Assembly: GCA_030427635.1 (NCBI GenBank)
Contig: JAUIBA010000013.1
Span: 1-64,000 of the forward strand
Length of the DNA: 64,000 bases
DNA from: Bacteroidia bacterium
Lineage (GTDB): Bacteria; Bacteroidota; Bacteroidia; Chitinophagales; Chitinophagaceae
Reading direction: 5' to 3'
This document shows positions 28,136-38,262 of the stretch, in pieces. A program made the translations under genes and the position numbers. The notes under the pieces are model-generated. The model made no database searches and was not told the origin of the DNA. It worked only from the letters and a program-made list of their open reading frames with translations. The stretch's first letter is position 1, and each line of letters starts with the position of its first letter.

Positions 28136-28310
28136 AGCGGAAAAATAGTGAAATTGTTTATTTTTCACTATTATTTTACATCTTTTTTTGTATAAGTGTG
28201 TAAATAGGACTGTATACGCCACAACAAGACAGCATCATACACAACAAAGTAAAAATAAGGCGCCCCTTATCATCACATAAGTCAGTACTATACTAAAATG
28301 TAAGGCTTGC

Positions 28311-29120
28311 TTAAAGTGTATAATAACTGCTGTTAAGCTCAGCATTGGCAGTCTCTGCAGCCTCAATAGGTGCAAAAGAAGAAAGTGGCTCACCTTTATG
28401 TTTACCTACAGCTGTTGTGTGTTCAAAATGAGCCGATTGCATACCATCTTTTGTAGCTACTGTCCATCCATCATCCCCTGTAAAGACTTCTTTCTTCCCC
28501 AGGTTTATCATGGGCTCTATCGCAATCACCATACCTTCGCGCAGGCGCTTGCCTTCTCCTCTGCGACCATAGTTAGGAACCTGAGGATCTTCATGCAGCT
28601 GCCTGCCTACACCATGCCCTACCAGCTCACGCACTACACCATAGCCATGCTCACGTGCAGTGAAGTTCTCCACAGCATATGATATATCACCCACCCTGTT
28701 ATTGTCCCGGGCCTGCTCTATACCTCTGTATAGTGATTCCTTTGTAATCTTAAGTAACTGCAGTACCTCCGGCTTCACATTGCCTATGGCAAATGTGTAT
28801 GCAGAGTCCCCGTGGTATCCATTCATATATACACCACAGTCAACGGAAATGATATCTCCATCTTTCAACTCGTACTTTCCGGGAAAACCATGTACTACAA
28901 CCTCATTCACAGAAATACACAAAGACGCAGGAAAGCCACCATACCCTTTAAAAGAGGGCACACCACCATTATCTCGTATAAAGGTCTCTGCCATCGTATC
29001 CAATGCGCTTGTCTGTATACCAGGGCGTAGCATTTTTGCCACCTCTGTGAGTGTAGCAGATACCATAAGGGCACTCTTGCGCATTATTTCTATCTCGTCT
29101 TTGGTTCTGATGTATATCAT
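28311..29120 (-). CDS. map: Methionine aminopeptidase, type I
   Basis: 269 residues from the ATG at 29120 (MIYIRTKDEIEIMRKSA). An extended frame to 29183 would run into the secY terminator, so it is rejected. The metal ligands are visible: Asp in ISVDCGVYMNGYHGDSAYTF (two Asp), His in GHGVGRQLHEDP, Glu in AIEPMINLG and Glu in HFEHTTAV. It removes the initiator Met from nascent proteins. It follows secY as in many bacteria, but the strong terminator between them means it has its own transcription signals or depends on read-through. infA and the alpha operon do not follow it. Confidence 0.95.
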   Translation of the reverse strand: MIYIRTKDEIEIMRKSALMVSATLTEVAKMLRPGIQTSALDTMAETFIRDNGGVPSFKGYGGFPASLCISVNEVVVHGFPGKYELKDGDIISVDCGVYMNGYHGDSAYTFAIGNVKPEVLQLLKITKESLYRGIEQARDNNRVGDISYAVENFTAREHGYGVVRELVGHGVGRQLHEDPQVPNYGRRGEGKRLREGMVIAIEPMINLGKKEVFTGDDGWTVATKDGMQSAHFEHTTAVGKHKGEPLSSFAPIEAAETANAELNSSYYTL

Positions 29121-29184
29121 AACTAATGAGGTAAAATATATAGTAGCAACCATTACCAGCGCTACTAAAACAGTAAAAAACAAA

Positions 29185-29224
29185 AAAGCCAGAAACCACT
29201 GTTTACACCGGGGTCTCTGGCTTT
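29185..29224 (-). terminator. Terminator of the ribosomal cluster, after secY
   Basis: On the minus strand AAAGCCAGAGACC pairs with GGTTTCTGGCTTT (13 bp, one mismatch or wobble), followed by a T-rich tract. It lies 16 bases after the secY stop and marks the end of the S10-spc transcript. Confidence 0.85.
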
Positions 29225-29239
29225 GAAAAGTATTATTAT

Positions 29240-30607
29240 TTATGCAGACACACTACTACGTGTAGCACTGCCTGTAGCAGCCGAGCGACCTGTTATGCGG
29301 CCCGTCTTCATAAGTCCGTCGTAATGATTCATAAGCAAATAGCTTTCTACCTGCTGCAGTGTATCAAGGATAACACCTACACCAATGAGCATTGACGTAC
29401 CACCAAAGAACGATGCAAAACCACTCTTAACATTCATCACTGATGCAATACCCGGAAGTATACCAGCTATAGCCAGGAAAAATGCACCAGGCAGTGTTAT
29501 ACGGTCCATGATAGTAGCAATGTAGTTAGCGGTATCTTCACCTGGTTTCACACCTGGTATAAAGCTGTTGTTACGCTTCAGGTTATCTGCCATTTCAGTA
29601 GGGTTGAAAATAAGGGCAGTGTAGAAGTAAGTAAACGCAATTACCATGATAGCATATACAAGATTGTACCAGAAAGAGCGGTTGTCAGAAAGTGCCTGAA
29701 CAAAACCTGCAGCCTTTTCATTTGTAGTAAACCCTGTAAACACAGTAGGTATGAACATCATTGCCTGAGCAAAGATGATAGGCATAACACCTGCAGAGTT
29801 CACTTTCAAAGGAATGAAATCACGTGAGCCGCTAAGCTCGTTGGTAGAGCTTGCATTGCCTATAATACGGCGTGCATAGTTTAGCGGTATCTTACGTACA
29901 CCTTGTGTAAGAAGAATAAGGCCTACTATCACAGCAATGAATACAGCCATCTCCACCAGTAGTATCAGAAGACCACCGGCACCTGCTACATTTTTAGATT
30001 GAAATTCCTGCATCAGTGACTCTGGCAGACGAGCCAGGATGCCCACCATGATGATAAGAGAAGTACCATTACCGATACCACGATCAGTAATCTTCTCACC
30101 CATCCACATAACAAAGAGCGTACCGGCAGTAAGCACTACTACAGTAGATAACCAGAACATAAATGTACTGATATCAGGTGTTATAGAACTGATATACTGT
30201 GGAGAACGCAGATATGCTACGTATGCACTTGCCTGAAATGCAGTAACAATAACAGTAAGATAGCGGGTATAGGAGTTAATCTTGCGACGACCGCTATCTT
30301 CTTTCTGCATTTTAGCTATCTGAGGTATTACGATACCTGCCAGCTGCATAAAAATAGAAGCAGAGATGTAAGGCATTACACCCAGTGCGAAGATAGATGC
30401 ACGGCTGAATGCACCACCCGAGAACATGTTGAACAGGCCGAGAATACCGCCGGGACCGCTCTGGTCCAGACCTGAAGGGTTAATACCTGGCAGGGTTATA
30501 TTACATCCTACACGATAAGCCAGCACGAGCAGCAGCGTATATATAATACGCTTCCGCAACTCTTCTATGCTCCAGATATTTTTTAGTTTGTCAATAAATT
30601 TCTTCAC
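29240..30607 (-). CDS. secY: Preprotein translocase subunit SecY
   Basis: 455 residues from a GTG at 30607. An ATG 57 bases further upstream is in frame, but the sequence from the GTG (KKFIDKLKNIWSIEELRKRI) is the conserved SecY N-terminus. Ten membrane segments are visible, with the plug region after LPGINPSGL and the conserved cytoplasmic loops (DRGIGNGTSLIIMVGI, YARRI). It is the channel of the Sec pathway in the inner membrane, used by all the signal-peptide proteins of this window. It is the last gene of the ribosomal cluster, after rplO. Confidence 0.97.
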   Translation of the reverse strand: MKKFIDKLKNIWSIEELRKRIIYTLLLVLAYRVGCNITLPGINPSGLDQSGPGGILGLFNMFSGGAFSRASIFALGVMPYISASIFMQLAGIVIPQIAKMQKEDSGRRKINSYTRYLTVIVTAFQASAYVAYLRSPQYISSITPDISTFMFWLSTVVVLTAGTLFVMWMGEKITDRGIGNGTSLIIMVGILARLPESLMQEFQSKNVAGAGGLLILLVEMAVFIAVIVGLILLTQGVRKIPLNYARRIIGNASSTNELSGSRDFIPLKVNSAGVMPIIFAQAMMFIPTVFTGFTTNEKAAGFVQALSDNRSFWYNLVYAIMVIAFTYFYTALIFNPTEMADNLKRNNSFIPGVKPGEDTANYIATIMDRITLPGAFFLAIAGILPGIASVMNVKSGFASFFGGTSMLIGVGVILDTLQQVESYLLMNHYDGLMKTGRITGRSAATGSATRSSVSA

Positions 30608-30683
30608 AGTAATTCTTTCTAAAAAATGAAATGCGAATAAACAATAAAAGACGCATTTTACCAAAAATGCGTCTTGTGAGTGT

Positions 30684-31130
30684 TTAGAGAACTTCTATTG
30701 TGCCTCCTGCCGCTGCAATTGCTTCTTTTGCTTTGGCACTTGCCGCATGAACTTTAAATGTAAGTGCGGTTTTCAGCTCACCACTTCCCAGTATCTTCAC
30801 ATTGTCTGTACGGTTGATAAGACCACTGATATAAAGTACTTCAGGAGAGAATTCTGTAATCTCATATTTCTCAGCGAGGAAGTCTATCTGACCCAGGTTA
30901 AATACTTTGTACTCAACACGGAACGGATTCTTAAATCCACGCTTAGGCATACGACGCTGTATAGGCATCTGGCCACCTTCATGACCACGCTTGCTCTGGT
31001 ATCCGGTATCGGCCTGCTGACCTTTGTTACCGCGTGTAGCTGTACCACCATGACCGCTACCTTCACCGCGACCTATACGTTTTGTTTTCTTTACTGAGCC
31101 AGATGCTGGCTTAAGATTGTGCAGTTGCAT
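30684..31130 (-). CDS. rplO: 50S ribosomal protein uL15
   Basis: 148 residues. The basic, glycine-rich N-terminus (KRIGRGEGSGHGGTATRGNKG) and the QMPIQRRMPKRGF segment are diagnostic of uL15. It binds 23S rRNA in late 50S assembly. It lies between rpmD and secY in the standard spc order. Confidence 0.97.
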   Translation of the reverse strand: MQLHNLKPASGSVKKTKRIGRGEGSGHGGTATRGNKGQQADTGYQSKRGHEGGQMPIQRRMPKRGFKNPFRVEYKVFNLGQIDFLAEKYEITEFSPEVLYISGLINRTDNVKILGSGELKTALTFKVHAASAKAKEAIAAAGGTIEVL

Positions 31131-31231
31131 TTTTTACAATTTTTGAACTTGCGCGGAATGTAAAACCGCTCGCAAATCAAGGTTAAACAAATAGCTGACA
31201 AGCGCTCCTATCAGAGCGCTTATCGGATAAA

Positions 31232-31414
31232 TCAGTTAATTTCTTCTACTTTCACCAGGTGATGAACCGTTTTTACCATACCCAGTATCTGAGGGGTAGC
31301 TTCCACCTCTACTGTGTGATGCATACGGCGCAGACCCAGCGCTTTCAGGGTGCGTTTCTGACGCTCCATGCGGTCAATGCCGCTCTTCACCTGAGTAATC
31401 TTTATCTTTGACAT
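31232..31414 (-). CDS. rpmD: 50S ribosomal protein uL30
   Basis: 60 residues, the normal length. KITQVKSGIDRMERQKRTL and LGLRRMHHTVEVEATPQI match uL30, which binds 23S rRNA. It lies between rpsE and rplO, 70 and 101 bases away, in the conserved order. Confidence 0.96.
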   Translation of the reverse strand: MSKIKITQVKSGIDRMERQKRTLKALGLRRMHHTVEVEATPQILGMVKTVHHLVKVEEIN

Positions 31415-31484
31415 AACGAATCAAAATTCTAATTTCTGGTTTCAAAATCCGCCTGCCGTAAGACGACCAGACGATAAACGGTTA

Positions 31485-32000
31485 TTATCCGTTAAATACC
31501 TTCTTCAGGCTTACATTGCGCTGCTTAGCCACCTGTATAGGCTCACGAAGCATACCCAGTGCACTGAATGTAGCTTTAACCACGTTGTGTGGGTTAGCTG
31601 AGCCCAGTGACTTAGACAGAACGTCAGTAACACCAGCTGCTTCAAGCACAGCACGCATGCTACCTCCGGCTATCACACCAGTACCGTGAGCGGCAGGTTT
31701 GATAAGCACTTTTGCAGCGCCATCACGTGCCAGCTGCTCGTGAGGAATTGTACCGCGCATTACCGGAACCTTAATCAGATTCTTTTTGGCATCATCGATA
31801 CCTTTGGTAATTGCTTCCTGTACTTCTTTAGCCTTACCAAGACCATGGCCTACTACACCATTGCCATTGCCTACTACCACAAGTGCAGAGAAGCTGAATG
31901 CACGACCACCTTTTGTAGTCTTCACTACGCGGTTGATAGCAACCACTTTCTCATGAAGTTCAAGGTCGCCGGCTTTTACACGATTAAATTGTGTCTTCAT
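31485..32000 (-). CDS. rpsE: 30S ribosomal protein uS5
   Basis: 171 residues. The N-terminal RNA-binding domain ([20 protein letters not shown]) and the Gly-rich loop ([19 protein letters not shown]) are typical, followed by the second domain ([17 protein letters not shown]). It acts in translational accuracy and lies near the decoding centre. Standard spc position between rplR and rpmD. Confidence 0.97.
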   Translation of the reverse strand: MKTQFNRVKAGDLELHEKVVAINRVVKTTKGGRAFSFSALVVVGNGNGVVGHGLGKAKEVQEAITKGIDDAKKNLIKVPVMRGTIPHEQLARDGAAKVLIKPAAHGTGVIAGGSMRAVLEAAGVTDVLSKSLGSANPHNVVKATFSALGMLREPIQVAKQRNVSLKKVFNG

Positions 32001-32125
32001 ATTTTTTCAATTATCTGGGTGATGATCAGCTGTGCCTACATCACGCTATTTGTTTTTTCTTCAACGCCTCTGCGGCGATATTACTGAATTATTATCAGAA
32101 TCGCCGGCTGGGCCGACGCCTTTGT

Positions 32126-32485
32126 TTAGAAATTGAGACCACCTTCGCGGGCACCATCAGCCACGCCTTTTACACGACCATGAAACAGATAACCACCACG
32201 GTCAAAAACACATGTAGTAACACCAAGCGCTACAGCCTTCTGAGCAAGCGTTTTGCCAACGTTTACTGACTGCTCTGTCTTTGTGCCTTTTACAGCAGCA
32301 ACGTCTTTCTGACGAGAGTTAGCAGAAGCGATAGTTGTACCGGTAGTATCATCTATCAACTGAGCATATATATCCTTGTTGCTGCGAAATACAGACAACC
32401 TTGGCTTCTGTGCAGTACCGCTCACTTTTGAGCGAATGCGCCAACGAAGCTTCTGACGGCGGATAACTTTAGGATCTTGTGCCAT
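32126..32485 (-). CDS. rplR: 50S ribosomal protein uL18
   Basis: 119 residues. The basic N-terminus, [18 protein letters not shown], and the C-terminal [20 protein letters not shown] are characteristic. uL18 binds 5S rRNA together with uL5. It lies between rplF and rpsE. The 125-base gap to rpsE carries no other gene. Confidence 0.97.
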   Translation of the reverse strand: MAQDPKVIRRQKLRWRIRSKVSGTAQKPRLSVFRSNKDIYAQLIDDTTGTTIASANSRQKDVAAVKGTKTEQSVNVGKTLAQKAVALGVTTCVFDRGGYLFHGRVKGVADGAREGGLNF

Positions 32486-32619
32486 TTTATCTTTGTTTTT
32501 ACGGGCTCATCCTTTTATGGATGGCTACCGGAGATTTATTGAGAGAACGGGCGATCAGTTTTCAGGCTGCCCTACCCGTTCCGGATGTATAAAATATTAT
32601 TTCTACCTTACTGCTGAAA

Positions 32620-33174
32620 TTATTTACCAGCAGACTTACCAGCCTTACGACGGATAATTTCATCACTGTAACGAACACCTTTTCCTTTGTATGGCTCAGG
32701 CTTACGCAGGCTACGTATTTTAGCTGCTACCTGTCCCAGCAACTGTTTGTCTGTTGACTCCAGTGTGATGGTAGGACGCTTTCCTTTTTCAGCAGTAGCA
32801 GATGCTTTAACTTCTGAAGGAAGGTCAAAAATGATATTGTGAGAAAAACCAAGCGCCATGTCTATCTGCTGACCGGTTACTGCAGCACGATAACCCACAC
32901 CTTCCAGTTCCAGTACCTTTTTGAAGCCATCAGTTACACCGATAACCATGTTTGATACCAGTGAACGATAAAGACCATGCAGCGCACGATGACGAATCTG
33001 ATCTGTAGGGCGAACAATGTTTACAATGTTGCCTTCCTGCTTAATGGTGATATCGCGGTCCAGAAGCTGGCGCAATTCTCCTTTAGGGCCTTTAACTATT
33101 ACTTCGTTTGCCGGAGTAACGCTGATTGTAACCCCAGCAGGTACTACAATTTCCCTTTTTCCTATACGTGACAT
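32620..33174 (-). CDS. rplF: 50S ribosomal protein uL6
   Basis: 184 residues with the duplicated uL6 fold. MSRIGKREIVVPAGVTISV opens the first half, and VVKGPKGELR and the C-terminal PEPYKGKGVRYSDEIIRRKAGK are family signatures. It binds 23S rRNA near the factor-binding site. It lies between rpsH and rplR. Confidence 0.97.
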   Translation of the reverse strand: MSRIGKREIVVPAGVTISVTPANEVIVKGPKGELRQLLDRDITIKQEGNIVNIVRPTDQIRHRALHGLYRSLVSNMVIGVTDGFKKVLELEGVGYRAAVTGQQIDMALGFSHNIIFDLPSEVKASATAEKGKRPTITLESTDKQLLGQVAAKIRSLRKPEPYKGKGVRYSDEIIRRKAGKSAGK

Positions 33175-33264
33175 AAAATCAGTTTATTATAAATCCTCAG
33201 AGTTGTTTTCAGTTACCGTATAGAGAACTTTATATTGGCAACTCTGATCAGTTATTTCTGGTTA

Positions 33265-33663
33265 TTAATAAATATTACACATTACTTCACCACCTATGTT
33301 CTGTACACGGGCTTCCTTATCTGTCATTACACCTTTAGATGTAGAAACGATAGCTATACCGAGACCATTCTGAACCCTGCGGATTTCTGATGGCTTTGCA
33401 TACTGGCGCAGACCTGGACGGCTAACGCGCTCCAGAGAACGGATAGCAGGCTCCTTCGTCTGAGGATCATACTTAAGAGCTATTTTAATAAGGCCCTGCT
33501 TGTTGTCATCTTCAAACTTGTACTTAAGGATATATCCTTTATCATAAAGTATTTCAGTGATACGCTTCTTAACGTTAGAGGCAGGAATCTCGACAATACG
33601 ATGACGAGCCATCTGACCGTTACGGATACGGGTAAGGAAATCTGCTATTGGATCTGTTACCAT
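33265..33663 (-). CDS. rpsH: 30S ribosomal protein uS8
   Basis: 132 residues. The start TDPIADFLTRIRNGQMA and the C-terminal GLGIAIVSTSKGVMTDKEAR are diagnostic. uS8 binds helix 21 of 16S rRNA and in some bacteria represses its own operon. Whether it does so here cannot be seen. It lies between rpsN and rplF. Confidence 0.97.
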   Translation of the reverse strand: MVTDPIADFLTRIRNGQMARHRIVEIPASNVKKRITEILYDKGYILKYKFEDDNKQGLIKIALKYDPQTKEPAIRSLERVSRPGLRQYAKPSEIRRVQNGLGIAIVSTSKGVMTDKEARVQNIGGEVMCNIY

Positions 33664-33758
33664 TTTGTAGTTGGTTTTTGAAAAATAATTTTGTTACGAG
33701 TATCACGCTCATCGTGAGCCGTGACTTTGAAACATTTGTCATACCTTACAGGTACAAC

Positions 33759-34028
33759 TTACCAGCTTGCTTTACGAACGCCTGGTATCTTGCCATCAAG
33801 AGCCATGTCGCGGAACATGTTACGGCATATGCCGAAGTGGCGCATATATCCACGTGGGCGGCCTGTAAGATGGCAACGGTTTCTGAGACGTACCGGAGAG
33901 GAGTTTCTGGGCAGCTTGTCCAGACCTTCCATATCTCCTGCAGCTTTCAGTTCCGCACGCTTTGCAGCATACTTAGCTACCAGATGTTCACGCTTACGCT
34001 GACGGGCTTTAATTGATTCTCTTGCCAT
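33759..34028 (-). CDS. rpsN: 30S ribosomal protein uS14 (long, zinc-free form)
   Basis: 89 residues. This is the long form of uS14 without the two CxxC zinc pairs of the short form. The C-terminal [18 protein letters not shown] and [11 protein letters not shown] are typical. It is a late 30S assembly protein in the head. It lies between rplE and rpsH. Confidence 0.96.
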   Translation of the reverse strand: MARESIKARQRKREHLVAKYAAKRAELKAAGDMEGLDKLPRNSSPVRLRNRCHLTGRPRGYMRHFGICRNMFRDMALDGKIPGVRKASW

Positions 34029-34089
34029 AGTCTATATTAGTATTAGTGGGCTTGTACCTTCCAGAGCATCGGCTCAGGATTACTACATA

Positions 34090-34671
34090 CTATACGCCAC
34101 CTGTTTTTTGCATGTTAGTAAAAGGCATACCGAGTTCTTTCAGCAGTTCATAAGCCTCTTCGTTAGTCTTTGCAGTAGTAACGAAAGTGATATCCATACC
34201 GCTGATACGACCGATTTTGTCGATGTTGATTTCAGGATAGATGATCTGCTCAGTGATACCCATAGTATAGTTACCACGGCCATCGAATGCTTTTTCGCTT
34301 ACACCTTTGAAATCACGTACACGTGGCAGTGATACAGAAATGAAACGATCCAGGAACTCGAACATACGCACATCACGAAGCGTAACACGGCAGCCGATAG
34401 GCATATTTTTACGCAGCTTGAAGTTTGATATATCTTTCTTAGACATAGTAGGTACGGCTTTCTGGCCGGTTACCATTGTCATTTCGTTTACCGCTTCGTC
34501 TATGAGCTTCTTATCGGCAGTAGAACCCTTTACGCCCTGATTAAGGCATATTTTTACAAGACGCGGCACCTGCATCACCGTCTTGTAGCCGAATTTTTTC
34601 ATCAGCGCCGGGGCTACTTCGTCCCGGTACTTCTTCTGAAGGCGCGGGCTATATGTTGTTGTCGTTGCCAT
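34090..34671 (-). CDS. rplE: 50S ribosomal protein uL5
   Basis: 193 residues. [38 protein letters not shown] and [19 protein letters not shown] are uL5 signatures. It binds 5S rRNA in the central protuberance. Its ATG at 34671 overlaps the last base of the rplX stop codon, so the two are translationally coupled. Confidence 0.97.
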   Translation of the reverse strand: MATTTTYSPRLQKKYRDEVAPALMKKFGYKTVMQVPRLVKICLNQGVKGSTADKKLIDEAVNEMTMVTGQKAVPTMSKKDISNFKLRKNMPIGCRVTLRDVRMFEFLDRFISVSLPRVRDFKGVSEKAFDGRGNYTMGITEQIIYPEINIDKIGRISGMDITFVTTAKTNEEAYELLKELGMPFTNMQKTGGV

Positions 34672-35009
34672 TATTTAATTGCCTCCCCTGATTTTTTAGA
34701 TATACGAACAAAACCTTTTTCTGCACGCTCACGGCTAACCCTTGTAGCTGCTTTAGCCTTAGGGTCCCACAACATCACATTGGAGATATTGAGAGGAGCT
34801 TCCTCCTTTACTATACCGCCCTGTGGATTCTGAGCATTAGGCTTCAGGTGTTTGGTCACCATGTTTACACCTTCTACCAGCACACGGCCTTCAGAAGGCA
34901 TCACGGCCAGCACCGTGCGCGGCTCATTACGATTCTTATCGTCGCCGGCAATAACAACCACGCTGTCGCCTTTCTTAATGTTGAACTTTGGTTTGAATCT
35001 CTTGTTCAC
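34671..35009 (-). CDS. rplX: 50S ribosomal protein uL24
   Basis: 112 residues. The KOW motif ([21 protein letters not shown]) and [19 protein letters not shown] identify uL24, an initiator of 50S assembly. The stop codon overlaps the rplE start by one base. A -7-like TACCTTTG (35065-35058) lies 48 bases upstream, in the gap after rplN, and could be an internal promoter, but no -33 element fits. Confidence 0.96.
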   Translation of the reverse strand: MNKRFKPKFNIKKGDSVVVIAGDDKNRNEPRTVLAVMPSEGRVLVEGVNMVTKHLKPNAQNPQGGIVKEEAPLNISNVMLWDPKAKAATRVSRERAEKGFVRISKKSGEAIK

Positions 35010-35074
35010 GATTATAATATTTGGGCTATACCAATGCCGCTATTTTAAAACGGGCTGCAAAGGTACAACATTTT

Positions 35075-35443
35075 TTACAATACTTCCGGTGCGAGGGAAA
35101 CAATTTTCATATATCCCTTATCGCGCAGCTCACGGGCTACCGGGCCGAAGATACGGGTGCCGCGGGGGTCGTCAGAATTGTTGAGCAGTACTACTGCATT
35201 GTCATCAAAGCTGATATAAGAGCCATCCTTACGACGCAGCTTATTCTTAGTGCGAACTATCACCGCTTTAGACACAGTACCTTTCTTTACACCGCCGCCG
35301 GGTATTGCATTCTTAACAGTAACAACGATCTTGTCGCCGATGCCTGCATAGTCCTGCCCTGAGTTACCCAACACACGAATGCAAAGTACTTCTTTAGCAC
35401 CGCTGTTGTCGGCTACATTGAGCCGTGATTCTTGTTGTATCAT
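35075..35443 (-). CDS. rplN: 50S ribosomal protein uL14
   Basis: 122 residues, the invariant length. [19 protein letters not shown] and the C-terminal [19 protein letters not shown] are diagnostic. It lies at the subunit interface. It starts 9 bases after the rpsQ stop. Confidence 0.98.
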   Translation of the reverse strand: MIQQESRLNVADNSGAKEVLCIRVLGNSGQDYAGIGDKIVVTVKNAIPGGGVKKGTVSKAVIVRTKNKLRRKDGSYISFDDNAVVLLNNSDDPRGTRIFGPVARELRDKGYMKIVSLAPEVL

Positions 35444-35452
35444 CTTAAAAAG

Positions 35453-35722
35453 TTACTTAGCTTTTTCAATAATTTCTACCAGGCGCCACCGCTTGGTCTT
35501 GCTCAGTGGACGAGTCTCCATGATACGTACCACATCACCTATACCAGCAGTGTTCTGCTCGTCATGGGCATGGAAGCTGGTCGTTTTCTTAAGAAACTTA
35601 CCGTAGATGGGGTGTTTCACTTTACGTTCTACAGAAACAGTGATGCTTTTCATCATCTTGTTGCTGCTTACTATCCCTATACGGGTTTTTCTTCTTTTTC
35701 TATCTGTCGTCATAATTGACAA
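35453..35722 (-). CDS. rpsQ: 30S ribosomal protein uS17
   Basis: 89 residues with an OB fold. [30 protein letters not shown] and the C-terminal [15 protein letters not shown] match uS17, an early 16S rRNA binder. It lies between rpmC and rplN with 9-base gaps on both sides. Confidence 0.97.
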   Translation of the reverse strand: MSIMTTDRKRRKTRIGIVSSNKMMKSITVSVERKVKHPIYGKFLKKTTSFHAHDEQNTAGIGDVVRIMETRPLSKTKRWRLVEIIEKAK

Positions 35723-35731
35723 AATAATTTA

Positions 35732-35944
35732 TTATAAACCTAATGCTCTTTTACGCTGTTCAGTTTTGAGGCGTGCTATCTGGCGACGCATGGTCTTGAT
35801 AGAAAGCGGATTTTCGATCGGAGTTACAGCATGACTGAACTTCGTACGCTTAATACGCATCTCCTCTTCACTGATCTTTTCGTTCAGCGCCTGGTCATCC
35901 AGTGAGCGGTATTCATCAGCTTTCGCTTTTTTAGAATTTGCCAT
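35732..35944 (-). CDS. rpmC: 50S ribosomal protein uL29
   Basis: 70 residues. The helical hairpin with the conserved end RRQIARLKTEQRKRALGL identifies uL29, which lies near the exit tunnel and contacts SRP and trigger factor. It follows rplP after a 145-base gap in which I see no other gene. Confidence 0.94.
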   Translation of the reverse strand: MANSKKAKADEYRSLDDQALNEKISEEEMRIKRTKFSHAVTPIENPLSIKTMRRQIARLKTEQRKRALGL

Positions 35945-36089
35945 TTTATCTGTTGTTTAGTTATTAACCGGAGTATTCACCAGTCAAAACCTGTTTATTT
36001 AATTATCTATTACAGCTGTAAGTAAGCATCAAAGTCACAATATTCTGTCAGTATCACTATCGTTACCTGTATGCTTACCGGGTGCGGTA

Positions 36090-36512
36090 TTATGCACCTG
36101 CATAGTCGTGACGTACAACGAACTTCGTCTTAACAGGCAGCTTCTGTGCAGCAAGCTCCAGTGCTTCCTGAGCCAGTTTCATAGGCACACCTTCTACCTC
36201 AAACATGATCAGTCCTGGTTTTACAACAGCAGCCCAGAATTCAAGGTTACCTTTACCTTTACCCATACGTACTTCCGCAGGCTTACGGGTAATTGGTTTG
36301 TCAGGGAATATGCGAATCCACACAGTACCTTCACGCTTCATGTGGCGGGTCATTGCCTGACGTGCAGCTTCTATCTGTCGGTTAGTGATCCACTTAGGCT
36401 CAAGAGACTTAAGAGCGAATGAGCCGAAAGCGATGGTAGCACCACGCTGAGCATTTCCTCTTATTCTTCCTTTATGGGCCTTACGATGTTTTACTTTTTT
36501 GGGTTGTAACAT
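36090..36512 (-). CDS. rplP: 50S ribosomal protein uL16
   Basis: 140 residues. [19 protein letters not shown], the [19 protein letters not shown] stretch and the [14 protein letters not shown] segment are diagnostic. uL16 contacts the A-site tRNA arm. It starts 33 bases after the rpsC stop. Confidence 0.98.
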   Translation of the reverse strand: MLQPKKVKHRKAHKGRIRGNAQRGATIAFGSFALKSLEPKWITNRQIEAARQAMTRHMKREGTVWIRIFPDKPITRKPAEVRMGKGKGNLEFWAAVVKPGLIMFEVEGVPMKLAQEALELAAQKLPVKTKFVVRHDYAGA

Positions 36513-36545
36513 TGTTACACGATTTTATAAAATACCTTACAAATA

Positions 36546-37358
36546 TTATGATTTACGGCTACCGGCTCCACGACGGTCACCACCTCCGCCACCACGACGG
36601 TCACCACCTCCGCGGCGGTCCCCACGACGGTCGCCACGATCAGGACGGCCTTCTCCACCAAAACCTGCAGATGGGCGGTTGCCACGGCTGTCAGAATTTG
36701 CAGAGAAGTTAGGATTCAGGTCACGCTTACCCAGTACTTCACCTTTACAGATCCACACCTTCAGACCAATTTTTCCATATACAGTCATAGCATATACAGA
36801 TGCATAGTCTATGTCCATACGGTAAGTATGAAGTGGAGTACGACCTTGCTTGAATTCTTCAGTACGGGCTATCTCAGCACCGTTCAAACGACCGGAAGCC
36901 TTGATTTTGATACCCTCTGCCCCCATGCGCATAGCAGTAGATATAGCCATTTTTACGGCGCGCTTATAGCTCACACGACCTTCAATCTGGCGGGCAATGG
37001 TTTCTCCTACGATCATTGAGTCAAGCTCAGGACGACGGATCTCCATAATGTTGATCTGCACATCGTCTTTCTTAGTGAGCTTTTTAAGCTCCTCTTTGAT
37101 GCGGTCAACTTCTGTGCCTCCCTTACCAATGATGATACCGGGCTTGGAAGTATGAATAGTAACGATGAGCTTGCCCAATGTACGCTCTATAACAATACGG
37201 GAAATACCGCCTTTGTTGATACGTGCGCTGAGGTAGTTGCGGATTTTGTGGTCTTCAACAAGTTTGTTGCCGAAGTCCTTTTTTTCGCCATACCACATTG
37301 AGTCCCATCCGCGGATGATGCCCAACCTGTTACCTATAGGATTACATTTTTGACCCAT
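36546..37358 (-). CDS. rpsC: 30S ribosomal protein uS3 with repeat-rich C-terminal tail
   Basis: 270 residues, longer than the usual 210 to 240. The KH domain ([17 protein letters not shown]) and the C-terminal domain ending in [17 protein letters not shown] are normal. After about residue 225 the protein continues with a tail of Gly, Arg and Asp in repeated RGDRRG and RRGGG units. uS3 lines the mRNA entry channel of the 30S. The tail would be on the surface of the small subunit. It lies between rplV and rplP in the standard order. Confidence 0.97.
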   Translation of the reverse strand: MGQKCNPIGNRLGIIRGWDSMWYGEKKDFGNKLVEDHKIRNYLSARINKGGISRIVIERTLGKLIVTIHTSKPGIIIGKGGTEVDRIKEELKKLTKKDDVQINIMEIRRPELDSMIVGETIARQIEGRVSYKRAVKMAISTAMRMGAEGIKIKASGRLNGAEIARTEEFKQGRTPLHTYRMDIDYASVYAMTVYGKIGLKVWICKGEVLGKRDLNPNFSANSDSRGNRPSAGFGGEGRPDRGDRRGDRRGGGDRRGGGGGDRRGAGSRKS

Positions 37359-37400
37359 TACTTTTGTTATTAAGCTTTGATGTTTTTAGTTTCTTGCGTA

Positions 37401-37766
37401 TTAGCTGTTAACTTCTTCTGTCTGGTTGCGGCTGTCAACAACGATAGTGATATGGTTGCTGCGCTTACGCACACGGTAAGCACGACCCTGAGGTGCAGGA
37501 CGCATACGCTTCAGCATACGGCCACCATCCACAAATATTGTCTTTACATAAAGGTTAGCATCAGCTATGTCCACACCTTCGTTTTTCACTCTCCAGTTAG
37601 CTATGGCGCTTACAAGCAGCTTCTCCATAGGTACTGAGTTGTGCTTCGGGCTGAACTTCAGTGTGTTCAGCGCATTCTCAACATCCATACCGCGAACGAG
37701 ATCAGCCAGAAGGCGCATTTTGCGGGGAGAGGTTGGTACATTCCTTAAACGGGCAACAGCTTCCAT
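37401..37766 (-). CDS. rplV: 50S ribosomal protein uL22
   Basis: 121 residues. [20 protein letters not shown], the [14 protein letters not shown] segment and the loop [20 protein letters not shown] are typical. The extended loop reaches into the exit tunnel. It lies between rpsS and rpsC. Confidence 0.97.
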   Translation of the reverse strand: MEAVARLRNVPTSPRKMRLLADLVRGMDVENALNTLKFSPKHNSVPMEKLLVSAIANWRVKNEGVDIADANLYVKTIFVDGGRMLKRMRPAPQGRAYRVRKRSNHITIVVDSRNQTEEVNS

Positions 37767-37920
37767 TTTTGTTATTTGTTATCAGGTGCGATGGCTAATA
37801 CCATAGCACACCATTTTGTTATTTTTTATTTTGGCAGAAGCATTACTGACCATATTTGCCAGCTGTACTTCCTTTACTCTATTTCTTACGGCCGGCTTAC
37901 TTCACCAGCACTACAGACCA

Positions 37921-38187
37921 TTACTTACCGCCGCTATGGCCTTTGAAGTTACGGGTAGGAGAAAACTCACCTAGTTTGTGACCTACCATATACTCGGTTA
38001 CATATACCGGTATGAACTTGTTGCCATTGTGTACTGCAAACGTATGACCTACAAACTCAGGGGTAATAGTGCTACGACGGCTCCAGGTCTTTACTACACC
38101 TTTCTTTGCCTTTCCATCGTTCATAGCATCTACCTTTTTAGTAAGGTTAGCGTCTACGTAAGGTCCTTTTCTGATTGAACGAGCCAT
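37921..38187 (-). CDS. rpsS: 30S ribosomal protein uS19
   Basis: 88 residues. [34 protein letters not shown] and [20 protein letters not shown] are signatures of uS19, which lies in the 30S head. The 154-base gap before rplV shows no other gene. Confidence 0.98.
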   Translation of the reverse strand: MARSIRKGPYVDANLTKKVDAMNDGKAKKGVVKTWSRRSTITPEFVGHTFAVHNGNKFIPVYVTEYMVGHKLGEFSPTRNFKGHSGGK

Positions 38188-38262
38188 GTTTACTGACTTT
38201 TATTTATATCTGCCTGCGCAGATCTTTTAGTTTAATTACTGTTGTTCTTTACTACTGCGGTA

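Noticed and set aside
29121-29183. Longer start for map
   Set aside because: The added segment is hydrophobic, not MetAP-like, and overlaps the secY terminator.
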